Of a stretch of 64,000 nt of DNA, positions 52,873 through 61,287 are shown in pieces. The stretch comes from Rapidithrix thailandica. Lineage in GTDB: Bacteria; Bacteroidota; Bacteroidia; Cytophagales; Flammeovirgaceae. The stretch spans positions 310,001 through 374,000 of the forward strand of contig NZ_JBDKWZ010000003.1 in NCBI RefSeq assembly GCF_039710355.1, written 5' to 3'. Below the pieces are notes generated by a model. It saw only the letters and a list, made by a program, of their open reading frames with translations, had not been told where the DNA came from and did no database searches. The stretch's first letter is position 1. Each line of letters begins with the position of its first letter. A program made the position numbers and the translations under genes.

Positions 52873-52955
52873 CCCCTGTATACCCTACTCAGGCCAATTT
52901 TTGGGTATACCAGGGGCTAAAAACCGGTGGTACAATCTGTATGACCGGTTTTTTT
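52873..52955 (+). terminator. Hairpin pair and terminator in the susC leader (locus 3)
   Basis: First hairpin: CCCCTGTATACCC (52873-52885) with GGGTATACCAGGGG (52903-52916), 13 pairs and one bulge. Second: AAACCGGT (52921-52928) with ACCGGTTT (52944-52951), extended inward by five pairs, then TTTTTCTTTC. On the minus strand the second stem is followed by TTTTTAG, so it could be bidirectional, although it lies within the susC leader. Confidence 0.7.
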
Positions 52956-53197
52956 CTTTCAGACGACACGCCAAGCATAGCTGCATCTGGTACACATTGT
53001 TATATACACTTATTTTTAAGTATAAAAAAGCTTATACTTCATTTCCGATAATGGTTTGTTTCCGTTGATTCAACAGTTATTTTACTAACTTGTAAGTTTT
53101 GACACATACAAGGGAAAGTATCAGCAGATTTCTCCACTCATTTCATTGTAAACTTTCCCAATAATTTTAATTTGCTTGTTTCCTTTTCAGTAGATTT

Positions 53198-54226
53198 TTA
53201 TTTTACTGTAATCGTTACTTTTTGCTTATTAATCTGGAAATCGAAAGGAATGGCATAGCTAATCCCTTCTAATACATCATCAAGACTTTGCCGGGCAAAA
53301 TCCCCTGTAAAACCCTGTATATCAGGAACTCTGTTCACTTCTATTTCTACCCCATACCAGCGTTCCAAGCGATGAATAATTTCTTGAAAAGAGGCTTTAC
53401 GGAATGCCAATTGCCCATCTTTCCAACCGATTTCTTCCTGTAGGTCAAAACCTGATTTTTGTAAAGTTTTCTTCCGAATATCAAATACAGCCATATCCGT
53501 AGGTGAAAGTATCATAGAATGGCCTGTAGCCACTAAACTGTCTGATACTTGTAGTTTCCCTTCTACCAAGGCAACCCTCACTTGTTTTTCTTCCGGAAAG
53601 GCTTTAAAATTAAAAGCGGTCCCTAATACCTTTGCTTGTAGATATTTACTCTTTACCACAAAGGGGCGTGCAGGGTCCTTTTGCACTTCAAAATAGGCTT
53701 CTCCTTCCAGCTCCACTTCTCTGAGTTGTTTGGTAAAGCCTTGGGGGAATTTGATTCTGCTTTCGCTGTTAAGGTGCACAATTGTGCTGTCAGGTAAAGT
53801 TAAAATAACTTTCTGACCTTTAGGGATTACTTTTTCGATGTAGGTGATGGCAGGCGTTTCTTCTTCGATTGAAAGGGTATTGGAAAAGTAAATTCCTACG
53901 CAGATGAGCAAAACCACGCTGGCAGCAACCAGCATTTTGGGCCAAAAGGTTATATTTCTTTGTCTGGCAGATGGCATTTGGGCTAATTGATAATAACGCT
54001 CCAAACGTTTCCATCCGGCATCCAACTCATCTTTGCGTACCTGTTTGTTTTTTACTTGTAACGACTTCAACAGCAATCTGGCGCGATCCAGTTCAGCCGG
54101 CTCCACCTCCCCTCTAGCCATTCGCTCCTGCCAATACACTTCATAAGTAGTATCGGCAGCTTCTACCCAGCGCCTGAACTTCTCGTCCAAAACCAGATCT
54201 TCTGCAGTCATTCTTTCATCGTTCAT
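53198..54226 (-). CDS. FecR-family anti-sigma factor (locus 3)
   Basis: 342 residues. Cytoplasmic part to about 98, membrane helix about 100-118 (MLVAASVVLLICVGIYFS), FecR domain with LTLPDSTIVHLNSESRIKFP, VELEGEAYFEVQKD and VLGTAFNFKAFPE, and the DUF4974 C-terminus (FRKASFQEIIHRLERWYGVE). It sits between sigma and susC as at the other loci. The gap to susC is 367 bases, the longest of the three, and holds the hairpins and an ACTTAC-like dyad. Confidence 0.92.
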   Translation of the reverse strand: MNDERMTAEDLVLDEKFRRWVEAADTTYEVYWQERMARGEVEPAELDRARLLLKSLQVKNKQVRKDELDAGWKRLERYYQLAQMPSARQRNITFWPKMLVAASVVLLICVGIYFSNTLSIEEETPAITYIEKVIPKGQKVILTLPDSTIVHLNSESRIKFPQGFTKQLREVELEGEAYFEVQKDPARPFVVKSKYLQAKVLGTAFNFKAFPEEKQVRVALVEGKLQVSDSLVATGHSMILSPTDMAVFDIRKKTLQKSGFDLQEEIGWKDGQLAFRKASFQEIIHRLERWYGVEIEVNRVPDIQGFTGDFARQSLDDVLEGISYAIPFDFQINKQKVTITVK

Positions 54227-54489
54227 ATTCGAATGAAATATTTCGTCATGAAATAGTCGTTAGTAAATTCAGGTTTACGTCTGCCATTCATTGTATTTTT
54301 CCTACACCGATATCCGGAACGATGCATTTGTTCATTGAAAATAAAATCAGGCCGTTTTCGTAAACTTCTCTAATAGTAAAAAGAGGGTGAGGGTGACTTT
54401 GTAGGTAATTTTTTTTGATTTTTTTTTAAAAAAATATTGACTCTTTCCAATTTATTATACAACTCATTGAAAATCAATCAAACACAAAA

Positions 54490-55086
54490 CTAGTCAGCAA
54501 ATGATAAAAAGAAGAAAAGCAGCATAAGTTCTTTTAATTTTTTTAGAGTTTTGTATAACAAAGAGCGCACAGATTGGTCGTTCAAAGCCATGACTTCCCC
54601 TATCTGTTGATTACTGAGATCCGCATAAAATTTTAGAAAGATGACTTCTTTTTGCCTCTTGGAGAGATTTCCCAGTTCGTGTTTAAGCTTCTGCTGCTGC
54701 GCTTCGGACATTTCTTGGCGGATCAATTGCTCTTCAAAAGAAAACTCCACGGAAAAATCATGGTTCTCTTGTAGAGTGCTTTCCGAAGAGACCAATTTGC
54801 TGCCTTTTCTAATTTCTTTGAGGAGCTTTCGCTTGAAGGCTTTGAACAGGTAAAACCGGATACTATCCGTATTTCCCAAATTTTGTTTTTTACGGATCAG
54901 TTCGCAAAAAAGCTCATGGATACAATCCTTCACCAAATCCTCTTCCCGGGAAATTTTTAATCCGTAATTAAAAAGATACTCATATTGCGCGTAATAAATT
55001 TCCGACAGGGCGTTTTTATCCCCCTGTTTAAAAGCTCGCCAAAGTTGCTCGTCATTACGTATATGTTCCACCTTGAGTACCTTCAT
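54490..55086 (-). CDS. FecI-like ECF sigma factor (locus 3)
   Basis: 198 residues. Region 2 (LSEIYYAQYEYLFNYGLKIS, then VKDCIHELFCELIRKK) and region 4 (LSKRQKEVIFLKFYADLSNQ, QIGEVMALNDQSVRSLLYKT) are complete. It ends LKELMLLFFFLSFAD, a hydrophobic tail directly after region 4, as in the other two sigma factors. It should activate the locus 3 susC/susD operon when the FecR encoded downstream is triggered. Confidence 0.92.
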   Translation of the reverse strand: MKVLKVEHIRNDEQLWRAFKQGDKNALSEIYYAQYEYLFNYGLKISREEDLVKDCIHELFCELIRKKQNLGNTDSIRFYLFKAFKRKLLKEIRKGSKLVSSESTLQENHDFSVEFSFEEQLIRQEMSEAQQQKLKHELGNLSKRQKEVIFLKFYADLSNQQIGEVMALNDQSVRSLLYKTLKKLKELMLLFFFLSFAD

Positions 55087-55283
55087 CCGGTCGAAATTAG
55101 TAAAATTTTCCGCTCAAAAAATAATATAGCTTTTCCGATTCATAAAATATTTACTTTAAAGTCTTTTTTTGTTCACAATAGCAGCAAAATATGCTGAATC
55201 CGTTGAAATTTCATTCGGTCAAAGCAGAAATGTACTCCGGTCATTTTTTTCAAGTTCCGCATCCCTTTCCTTGGGATTTCCTG

Positions 55284-55291
55284 TACTTTTG
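55284..55291 (+). promoter_or_regulatory. Candidate -7 box of the rluA-type gene
   Basis: TACTTTTG fits TAnnTTTG and lies 30 bases before the start codon. No clear TTTG is seen at the right distance upstream. Confidence 0.45.
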
Positions 55292-55320
55292 TAGTTCTAA
55301 ACTTATAAATATAAAAAGTT

Positions 55321-56007
55321 ATGCAGCCATTTCAGGTACTTTATGAGGATAACCATTTGATCGCAGTGAACAAGCCTAGCGGTTTGTTAGTGCAAGGGGA
55401 CAGCACAGGAGATGAGCCGTTGTCTGAAATGGTAAAAAAATACATCAAGCGAAAATACAATAAACCCGGTCAGGTATTTTGTGGGGTGATTCACCGCCTG
55501 GACCGCCCGGTGAGTGGGGTCGTAGTCTTTGCCCGTACTTCCAAAGCCTTGGAAAGGATGAACAAACTTTTCCAAAACCGGGATGTAGATAAAACCTACT
55601 GGGCAGTTGTGCATAAACGCCCACCGGAAGATGAAGATACCATTACCCATTATTTGATCAAAGATCCCTCAAAAAATATTACGAAAGCTTATACACGCCC
55701 TAGCGGAAAGGCGCAAAAGGCAGAGTTGCATTATAAAATTTTAGGCAAGGTGGGAAGTTATTACTTGTTACAAGTAAACCCTACCACAGGACGACCACAT
55801 CAAATCAGAGCGCAACTGGCTAAAATCGGTTGTCCGATTAAAGGAGATATTAAATACGGCTATTCGGAAAAAAACAGGGGTGGTTTTATCCACTTACATG
55901 CGCGTAAGCTATCCTTTATTCACCCGGTGAAAAAGGAACCCTGTCTGATCGATGCACGGGTTCCTCAAGACTCCGTTTGGGATCAGTTCAGACAACTGAG
56001 CAACTAA
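55321..56007 (+). CDS. RluA-family pseudouridine synthase
   Basis: 228 residues. The catalytic motif is HRLDRPVSG with D61 as the nucleophilic Asp. Other conserved blocks are LIAVNKPSGLLVQG at the start, KTYWAVV, and the substrate-binding TGRPHQIRAQLAKIGCPIKG. It converts uridine to pseudouridine in rRNA or tRNA; no S4 domain is present, so it belongs to the short RluA-like branch whose target is not certain. The gene is divergent from the sigma gene of locus 3 and ends in an intrinsic terminator. Confidence 0.92.
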   Translation: MQPFQVLYEDNHLIAVNKPSGLLVQGDSTGDEPLSEMVKKYIKRKYNKPGQVFCGVIHRLDRPVSGVVVFARTSKALERMNKLFQNRDVDKTYWAVVHKRPPEDEDTITHYLIKDPSKNITKAYTRPSGKAQKAELHYKILGKVGSYYLLQVNPTTGRPHQIRAQLAKIGCPIKGDIKYGYSEKNRGGFIHLHARKLSFIHPVKKEPCLIDARVPQDSVWDQFRQLSN

Positions 56008-56020
56008 AAGAAGAAGGCTT

Positions 56021-56050
56021 GAGGGATTGAAGGATGAGGGATTGAAGGAA
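56021..56050. repeat. Short tandem repeat, 15 bases x 2
   Basis: GAGGGATTGAAGGAT is followed by GAGGGATTGAAGGAA. It lies in the 3' region of the RluA-type gene, just before its terminator. Confidence 0.6.
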
Positions 56051-56076
56051 GGAAAGTACAAGCTTTCCTTTTTTTT
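56049..56076 (+). terminator. Terminator of the RluA-type gene
   Basis: AAGGAAAG (56049-56056) pairs with CTTTCCTT (56063-56070), followed by a run of T to 56076. Confidence 0.8.
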
Positions 56077-56081
56077 GTGGA

Positions 56082-57389
56082 TCAACTTTCGGTTTTTAAG
56101 GAAGCTTTGATCTCCATTTCCACCAAGTCGATACGAGCATCTTCCATCGATTTGATGATGAACTTGTATTGATTGTTTTCCACTACATCTCCAATGTTCG
56201 GAATATCATTTTTGATAGAAAGGATGTACCCTCCCAAGGTATCGTAGTCCCCTTCCGGAAAGTAAAAATTCTCTTGTTCATTCAGGTAATCAATCTCAAA
56301 ACGAGCATTTAGTTCGTAGCGATTTTCATCGAGTTTTCTGATTTCCAGTTCGTCTTCATCGTACTCATCTTCAATCTCACCAAAAATCTCTTCCATAATA
56401 TCTTCAATTGTCACGATACCGGAAGTCCCCCCGAATTCATCCACAATCAAGGCCATACTTTTATGCTCGGAGATAAAGCGAATCATCAATTCGTTTGCCG
56501 GCATCGTTTCCGGAACGATGACGATATCGGTAATAATATCTTTTATAGACTTGGGATTTTTAAACAATGCCAGAGAGTGGCAATACCCAATGATATTGTC
56601 AATAGAGTCTTGATACACCGGAATTTTAGAATGGCCACTTTCGCTAAAGGCATTTTTTAATTCGGGGATTTCGTCTTCAATGTCTACTGCAATGATCTCC
56701 TTTCGCGGGATCATACAGTCGCGCACCTTGATCGTTTTGAACTCCAAGGCATTGCTGAAAATCTCTTTGTCCACTGCATCGGAACTTTTACTTTCATCGG
56801 GATTACTGACAATGGTGTTGGTGATATAGTTGCTCAAATCCGTCAGGCCAAATACCGGTCTATCCTCGGAGTATGGCAAACGGAAAACTTTGGTGATCAA
56901 TAATTTTGAAAGTTTTACCACGATCCATACAAATGGATGACTAATGGTATAAATGATGTTCATCGGAATGGCTGCAGAAGCCAAAAATTGATCGGGATTG
57001 GCCAAGGATATGCTTTTGGGCAAAAACTCTGCGGTAGCTAGCACTACGATGGTAGCCAAGATGGTTTGGATGGCCAAGGTAATCACCTGTACCGTACCAT
57101 GCGCAAAACCGGGAAAGTGTTGGGTTAGAAAACCCTCAATCACCGGATCGAGTATGGCCGCCATAAAGATACCATATACCACCAGTGCAATGGTATTTCC
57201 CAAAAGAGTAGTGGCGATAAAAAAAGAAGGTTTACTGACAAAATGCGAAAGAATCCGTCCGATAAGTTTGCCTTGCTCTTTTTGTACAGCGATATGGAGG
57301 CGGTTAGCCGATACAAAAGCTATCTCCACCGCTGAGAAAAAGCCGGAAAACAATAGGGAGATAAATACTATCAGTAAGTTGGTGTCCAT
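56082..57389 (-). CDS. CNNM/CBS/CorC_HlyC membrane protein (hemolysin-family)
   Basis: 435 residues. The N-terminal CNNM domain has about four membrane helices (LLIVFISLLFSGFFSAVEIA at the start, then FFIATTLLGNTIALVVYGIF and further helices to about 165). It is followed by two CBS domains (about 205-330; VRDCMIPRKEIIAVDIEDE, VDEFGGTSGIVTIEDIMEEI) and a C-terminal CorC_HlyC domain. The family is linked to Mg2+/Co2+ efflux. In Bacteroidota a related protein, GldE, belongs to the gliding machinery; I cannot decide between them. Confidence 0.9.
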   Translation of the reverse strand: MDTNLLIVFISLLFSGFFSAVEIAFVSANRLHIAVQKEQGKLIGRILSHFVSKPSFFIATTLLGNTIALVVYGIFMAAILDPVIEGFLTQHFPGFAHGTVQVITLAIQTILATIVVLATAEFLPKSISLANPDQFLASAAIPMNIIYTISHPFVWIVVKLSKLLITKVFRLPYSEDRPVFGLTDLSNYITNTIVSNPDESKSSDAVDKEIFSNALEFKTIKVRDCMIPRKEIIAVDIEDEIPELKNAFSESGHSKIPVYQDSIDNIIGYCHSLALFKNPKSIKDIITDIVIVPETMPANELMIRFISEHKSMALIVDEFGGTSGIVTIEDIMEEIFGEIEDEYDEDELEIRKLDENRYELNARFEIDYLNEQENFYFPEGDYDTLGGYILSIKNDIPNIGDVVENNQYKFIIKSMEDARIDLVEMEIKASLKTES

Positions 57390-57745
57390 GTAGGAGTTGA
57401 GCTACTTCAAATTTGTTTTTGACTGATTTCTTAATGCGCTATACAGTCAATCTTCAACGCTTTTATAGAATTAACAAAAATTGTTGACAAGCTATTTATT
57501 CAAGTACTCTGTGATTTTGCTAGGAGTATTTTGTTTTTCTTGCCCTACCTGTAACTAAAAATTTCACAGGATTACTTTAAAAATAAGAAAAATCTATCAG
57601 AATCAGCATTTCTTTTCCTTTGTCAAAGAAGTAATATACTCTTAATCAACCCTTTAGTGAAAATGAGTATTTGCCAACCCCTCTCCTATTTGCCTAGAAT
57701 GACATTCTTCATAAGAAGCAAAAAAGAGAGGGTGGAAAACAGAAT
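57390..57745. other. AT-rich intergenic region
   Basis: Between two minus-strand genes. It contains the presumed promoter of the CNNM gene. I see no gene, strong hairpin or repeat in it. Confidence 0.45.
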
Positions 57746-58225
57746 TTATTTCAATAAGTTCTTTCTGCGAAGAATGGTATCCATAAATTTGAGATCGTTT
57801 TCCGTACGGAAAATCTCAAAAGGAAGATAAACAAATTGTCCTTTGGCAATGACCAATAAATAATGTTTTTTGCTTTTCTCTACTTTTTGAACCTTGTCCC
57901 AGGTGATAGGCATCCCTTGGCGGGCATTGAGTTTGATCATCACTTGACGACTGTCAATTTCGTATCCTAATTTTTGAAACAATATCTTGTTTTGCTCCAT
58001 TTGGGAGGCCCCGGCAAACTGTACCAACCAGAACAATACGTATAAGATAGAAAGGGTTAAGGCAATACCAAAGCACCACCACAAAGCAGAAGCCGCAAAT
58101 AGAGGAATAAACATGATGGCTACTGGCACAAGCCACGCCCACCAATACTCTTTCATCACAGTTTTCAAACCCAACATCACATACTTGTTAGGATCCAGCT
58201 TGTATTTTTTTGTTTTAATAATCAT
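57746..58225 (-). CDS. YcxB-like membrane protein
   Basis: 159 residues. Two adjacent membrane helices (about 30-70; WWAWLVPVAIMFIPLFAASA and WWCFGIALTLSILYVLFW) are followed by a C-terminal domain of the YcxB type (about 90-155; YEIDSRQVMIKLNARQGMPI, then KGQFVYLPFEIFRTENDLKF). The helices anchor it in the inner membrane with the domain in the cytoplasm. The function of the family is unknown. The gene is on the nadC strand and could be co-transcribed with it, 79 bases downstream. Confidence 0.75.
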   Translation of the reverse strand: MIIKTKKYKLDPNKYVMLGLKTVMKEYWWAWLVPVAIMFIPLFAASALWWCFGIALTLSILYVLFWLVQFAGASQMEQNKILFQKLGYEIDSRQVMIKLNARQGMPITWDKVQKVEKSKKHYLLVIAKGQFVYLPFEIFRTENDLKFMDTILRRKNLLK

Positions 58226-58304
58226 TCCGTAAATATTTATTTAACATCCTGTATGCCTAAGAGACGCACTTTATCAATACTTTTTCTTCCAGCATTTGCT
58301 TAAA

Positions 58305-59174
58305 TTATAATGCCTTCAGACTTAAATCCAAGATACCGGCTGAGTGAGTCAAAGCGCCCATAGAAATAAAATCCACTCCGCATTGAGCAATCGCTTCTAC
58401 CCTCTCTTCAGTGATAGCCCCTGAAGCTTCCGTCTGGCATTTTCCTCCGATCAACCGTACCGCTTCCTTCATCATCTCATTGGACATATTATCCAACATG
58501 ATCACATCTACCTTTCCGATATCCAAAGCCTCTCGAACTTCTTTCAGGTTGCGGGTTTCTACTTCTATTTTTAAATCCAACCCCTTCTTGTGCAAGTAAT
58601 TTACCGTTGCTTCTACTGCTTGTGTAATTCCCCCGGAAAAATCAATATGATTGTCTTTGAGCATTACCATATCAAATAAGCCAAAGCGATGGTTGGTCCC
58701 TCCGCCAATGCTTACCGCCCATTTTTCAGGAATGCGAAAGTTAGGAGTCGTTTTACGTGTATCCAATATTTGCGTGGCAGTTCCTTGCAGTAAGTTTACA
58801 ATGCGCCGGGTAAGTGTCGCAATCCCACTCATCCGTTGCATACAGTTCAACATCAATCGTTCTGCTTTGAGAATGGCTTGAGCATTCCCACTTACCGTCA
58901 AGACAACATCTCCGACATACACCGGAGAGCCATCCTGTACCAATACCTCGATTTGCAACTCTTTATCCACAGAGGCAAATATTTTTTCTGCCAAAGCAAC
59001 TCCTGCCACTATTCCATTGGCTTTTACCAAAAGTTGAGCAGACTTTTGAGCATCCGCGGGTACAGCTGCCAACGAAGAGTGATCACCGGCTTGAGGACCC
59101 GTGCCCAAGTCTTCCTGCAGGGCTGCCTGGATAAAGGTTTCTATTGCGCTATCAGTTAAATATTTGTGTTTCAC
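58305..59174 (-). CDS. nadC: Nicotinate-nucleotide pyrophosphorylase (carboxylating)
   Basis: 289 residues. Signature blocks are LQEDLGTGPQAGDHSSLA, LNCMQRMSGIATLTRRIVNL, ILDTRKTTPNFRIPEKWAVS, GGTNHRFGLFDMVMLKDNHI, KIEVETRNLKEVREAL and the C-terminal DFISMGALTHSAGILDLSLK. It turns quinolinate and PRPP into nicotinate mononucleotide and CO2 in de novo NAD synthesis. The start codon is GTG at 59174 because no ATG is available near the proper N-terminus. An intrinsic terminator ends only 8 bases before it (59182-59215), so expression may depend on read-through or attenuation. Confidence 0.93.
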   Translation of the reverse strand: MKHKYLTDSAIETFIQAALQEDLGTGPQAGDHSSLAAVPADAQKSAQLLVKANGIVAGVALAEKIFASVDKELQIEVLVQDGSPVYVGDVVLTVSGNAQAILKAERLMLNCMQRMSGIATLTRRIVNLLQGTATQILDTRKTTPNFRIPEKWAVSIGGGTNHRFGLFDMVMLKDNHIDFSGGITQAVEATVNYLHKKGLDLKIEVETRNLKEVREALDIGKVDVIMLDNMSNEMMKEAVRLIGGKCQTEASGAITEERVEAIAQCGVDFISMGALTHSAGILDLSLKAL

Positions 59175-59181
59175 GCGGCAA

Positions 59182-59215
59182 AAATAAAAAAAGACACTGA
59201 TATATTTCAGTGTCT
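59182..59215 (-). terminator. Intrinsic terminator directly before the nadC start
   Basis: AGACACTGA (59192-59200) pairs with TCAGTGTCT (59207-59215), and on the minus strand is followed by TTTTTTTATTTTT. It lies between the DUF4783 gene and the GTG of nadC. Confidence 0.8.
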
Positions 59216-59272
59216 ACCTATCTTCAGTATGCGATAATTGTTAAATTGTCTCCGAATATTCAATAAGAGAGA

Positions 59273-59686
59273 TCAATCTTCCCCAAAATCAATGGTATCA
59301 ATAATGTATTTGCCATTCATCTGTTTGACCAAGATGTACACCCGGAAAGAACCTCCCTCATATGTATATTTCCCGATGGCATATAACAATCCTTCTTTAG
59401 AAGCCCCCTTATGGATATAGCGGAAGTCTTTCGCCGGATATTTTTTAAAAAATTCTTTTAATACAAATTCCGCTTGGGTTTTGCTATAGCTAGATTTTTC
59501 ATCGTCAAAATTCAATTCTACCAATTCATTGAAATAAGAAGACAAGTTTTTTGCATTGCCTTGTTTAATAGCCGTTCTTGCACTCGCAATTACATCCTCA
59601 TCCTGTCCTACAGTAGAGGTCATAAAGCCCAATTGTAAAAAATTGACGATAAGTACAATATAAAAATAGGTAAAAATATTCATCAT
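59273..59686 (-). CDS. DUF4783 exported protein
   Basis: 137 residues from the ATG at 59686 (the ATG at 59683 is an equal alternative; the frame is open to 59713). A hydrophobic signal segment (IFTYFYIVLIVNFLQLGF) leads to a small domain of the DUF4783 family: VIASARTAIKQGNAKNLSSY, KTQAEFVLKEFFKKYP, FRYIHKGASKEGLLYAIGKY. The fold resembles the NTF2-like cone. DUF4783 genes are commonly upstream of nadC in Bacteroidota. The role is not known; it is probably periplasmic. Confidence 0.8.
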   Translation of the reverse strand: MMNIFTYFYIVLIVNFLQLGFMTSTVGQDEDVIASARTAIKQGNAKNLSSYFNELVELNFDDEKSSYSKTQAEFVLKEFFKKYPAKDFRYIHKGASKEGLLYAIGKYTYEGGSFRVYILVKQMNGKYIIDTIDFGED

Positions 59687-59933
59687 AAATGAGGGAATTT
59701 TGAGTAAAAACAATCGAAAATAGTGCCAACCCCCTTTTTTCGCATCTCCAACTTATGTATAATAACATAGAAATTCTTCAAGTTTTTACTCGATAAATAA
59801 AATTTTATATGCAATAATTAAAGACTACCCAAATATGATTAGGTTTTTGGTTTATTTCAATACTTTCCTATAAAATATACGGTTTTGGACCAATAAGGTG
59901 GCATTCTGACAAAAAAGTTAACATATAGCCACA

Positions 59934-59974
59934 AAAAAGCCTTTGTCACTCAATGAACGAGACAAAGGCTTTTT
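59934..59974. terminator. Bidirectional terminator
   Basis: AAAAAGCCTTTGTC (59934-59947) pairs perfectly with GACAAAGGCTTTTT (59961-59974). U-tracts lie on both sides. It serves the DUF6503 gene on the minus strand. Confidence 0.85.
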
Positions 59975-59994
59975 CTCCGATTTTGGAAAAAGGG

Positions 59995-60777
59995 TTATTG
60001 GGAAGTAAGTTCCAATTCGATATTTTTATTTTCAATACGGGAAAGTTCTTTTAACTCACCGGCTTCAAACAGGCGATCAATATTTTCGATTGCAATATCC
60101 TTATTGTCAGGTTTATAATTGATATAGTCCTGAAAAATAATTCCCTGAATGGTTTGACGGTTAATGGCTTCCCTGAACCGGATTCCTCCTCCATTTACAT
60201 GATACGAATAGGCTAGAAAGTCTACGGTATGCTTTTGTTGATGTACCCAATAGATATATTCGTCTTCATAATCCGTTCCCCCTCCTTCTTGGTCAAAGGT
60301 GATTTTTATTTTGTGGTACGGCTCTCCTTTCACATTCACCACACCTAAGTCTTCCGTATTCACAGCGGGATCATTAAGGCCAAAGGGTAGTAAAGTAAAG
60401 TAGATCACCGAATTGACGGAATTGCTGTATGCCAAGGATTTTTCCTGCGGAATTTCGGATTTCTCTCCATTAATACTTCTTACAAAACCCTCATTATCAA
60501 GCTTATCTATAATTGAATTACCCAAACTATCCTTAAATTCACGGGTATAAATGTACAATCCTCCCTTACGGGAAGCCGTGTAATGTTTACCCCTAAAATC
60601 AAATGCTAAACTAAAACTTTCGTACCGTTCTCCCCCATGCGAAGCAATGGCTTGAGACACTAATTTATTTAAGGGTTTATCGGTACTTGAATTTTCCTGA
60701 TAGGTTTGTTTCGTACTACAAGCCGAAAGGAGCATCCAACTGATAAGCGCTAAAAGAAGTCCGTTAGATAATTTCAT
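59995..60777 (-). CDS. DUF6503-family lipoprotein
   Basis: 260 residues. Lipoprotein signal MKLSNGLLLALISWMLLSAC with lipidated Cys20. The body shows the family pattern: LVSQAIASHGGERYESFSLA, FDFRGKHYTASRKGGLYIYT, YFTLLPFGLNDPAVNTEDLG and YIYWVHQQKHTVDFLAYSYH. The repeated strands suggest a LolA-like half barrel, which might carry a lipid or hydrophobic molecule. The function is not known to me. It is a single gene with its own terminator. Confidence 0.75.
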   Translation of the reverse strand: MKLSNGLLLALISWMLLSACSTKQTYQENSSTDKPLNKLVSQAIASHGGERYESFSLAFDFRGKHYTASRKGGLYIYTREFKDSLGNSIIDKLDNEGFVRSINGEKSEIPQEKSLAYSNSVNSVIYFTLLPFGLNDPAVNTEDLGVVNVKGEPYHKIKITFDQEGGGTDYEDEYIYWVHQQKHTVDFLAYSYHVNGGGIRFREAINRQTIQGIIFQDYINYKPDNKDIAIENIDRLFEAGELKELSRIENKNIELELTSQ

Positions 60778-60914
60778 TTATACTGGTTTAGTTGGTTGGG
60801 TTCACTTATATAATAAGAGAGTACCAAAGTTTCATTTTTAAACATGTTCCCCTTCTGAAGGGAATTTCAAGTAAAGAAACTAAACAACATTCAATCTAAA
60901 AAAAATGATCCAAT

Positions 60915-60954
60915 AAAAAATGGGCAACTCACTACCAAACAGTTGAATTGCCCA
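60915..60954 (-). terminator. Terminator of the copper operon
   Basis: TGGGCAA (60921-60927) pairs with TTGCCCA (60948-60954); on the minus strand the stem is followed by TTTTTT. It lies 19 bases after the CopZ-type gene. Confidence 0.75.
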
Positions 60955-60972
60955 AATAATTCACGACTTATT

Positions 60973-61209
60973 TTAAAACAGGTTATCCAGAAAACCTTTT
61001 TTAGCAGGTTCTATTTTAAACCCGGCTTCCTTTACCTTGTCAATGATTTGTCCTTCCGACACTGAATCGGAAGAGACTTCCAGTACTTTGTCTTGGTTAG
61101 CCGTATCTACATTCCAGGAATTTATACCATCCAACTTCTCCATAAAAGGGGTTACTTTGGCTACACAACTGCTACAATTGATATTGGTTTTGAATTTATA
61201 CGTTTTCAT
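60973..61209 (-). CDS. CopZ-like heavy-metal-associated (HMA) protein
   Basis: 78 residues from the ATG at 61209, giving MKTYKFKTNINCSSC; an earlier in-frame ATG (61233) adds eight residues. The metal-binding CxxC is C12/C15. The ferredoxin-like fold continues with KVTPFMEKLDGINSWNVDTA and SEGQIIDKVKEAGFKIEPAK. A short tail, KGFLDNLF, follows. It should deliver Cu(I) to, or take it from, the P-type ATPase encoded upstream in the same transcript. Such proteins are also called copper chaperones. Confidence 0.88.
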   Translation of the reverse strand: MKTYKFKTNINCSSCVAKVTPFMEKLDGINSWNVDTANQDKVLEVSSDSVSEGQIIDKVKEAGFKIEPAKKGFLDNLF

Positions 61210-61287
61210 ACGATTTGAATTTAAATGGTTCACGATTTAGTAAATTGTTATTTTTTTCAGTCAAGGCTGAATACAGATTTCCGGGGT

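Noticed and set aside
55206..55226. Third copy of the dispersed repeat
   Set aside because: Only a 10-base match (TCGGTCAAAG) without the flanking sequence; expected by chance.
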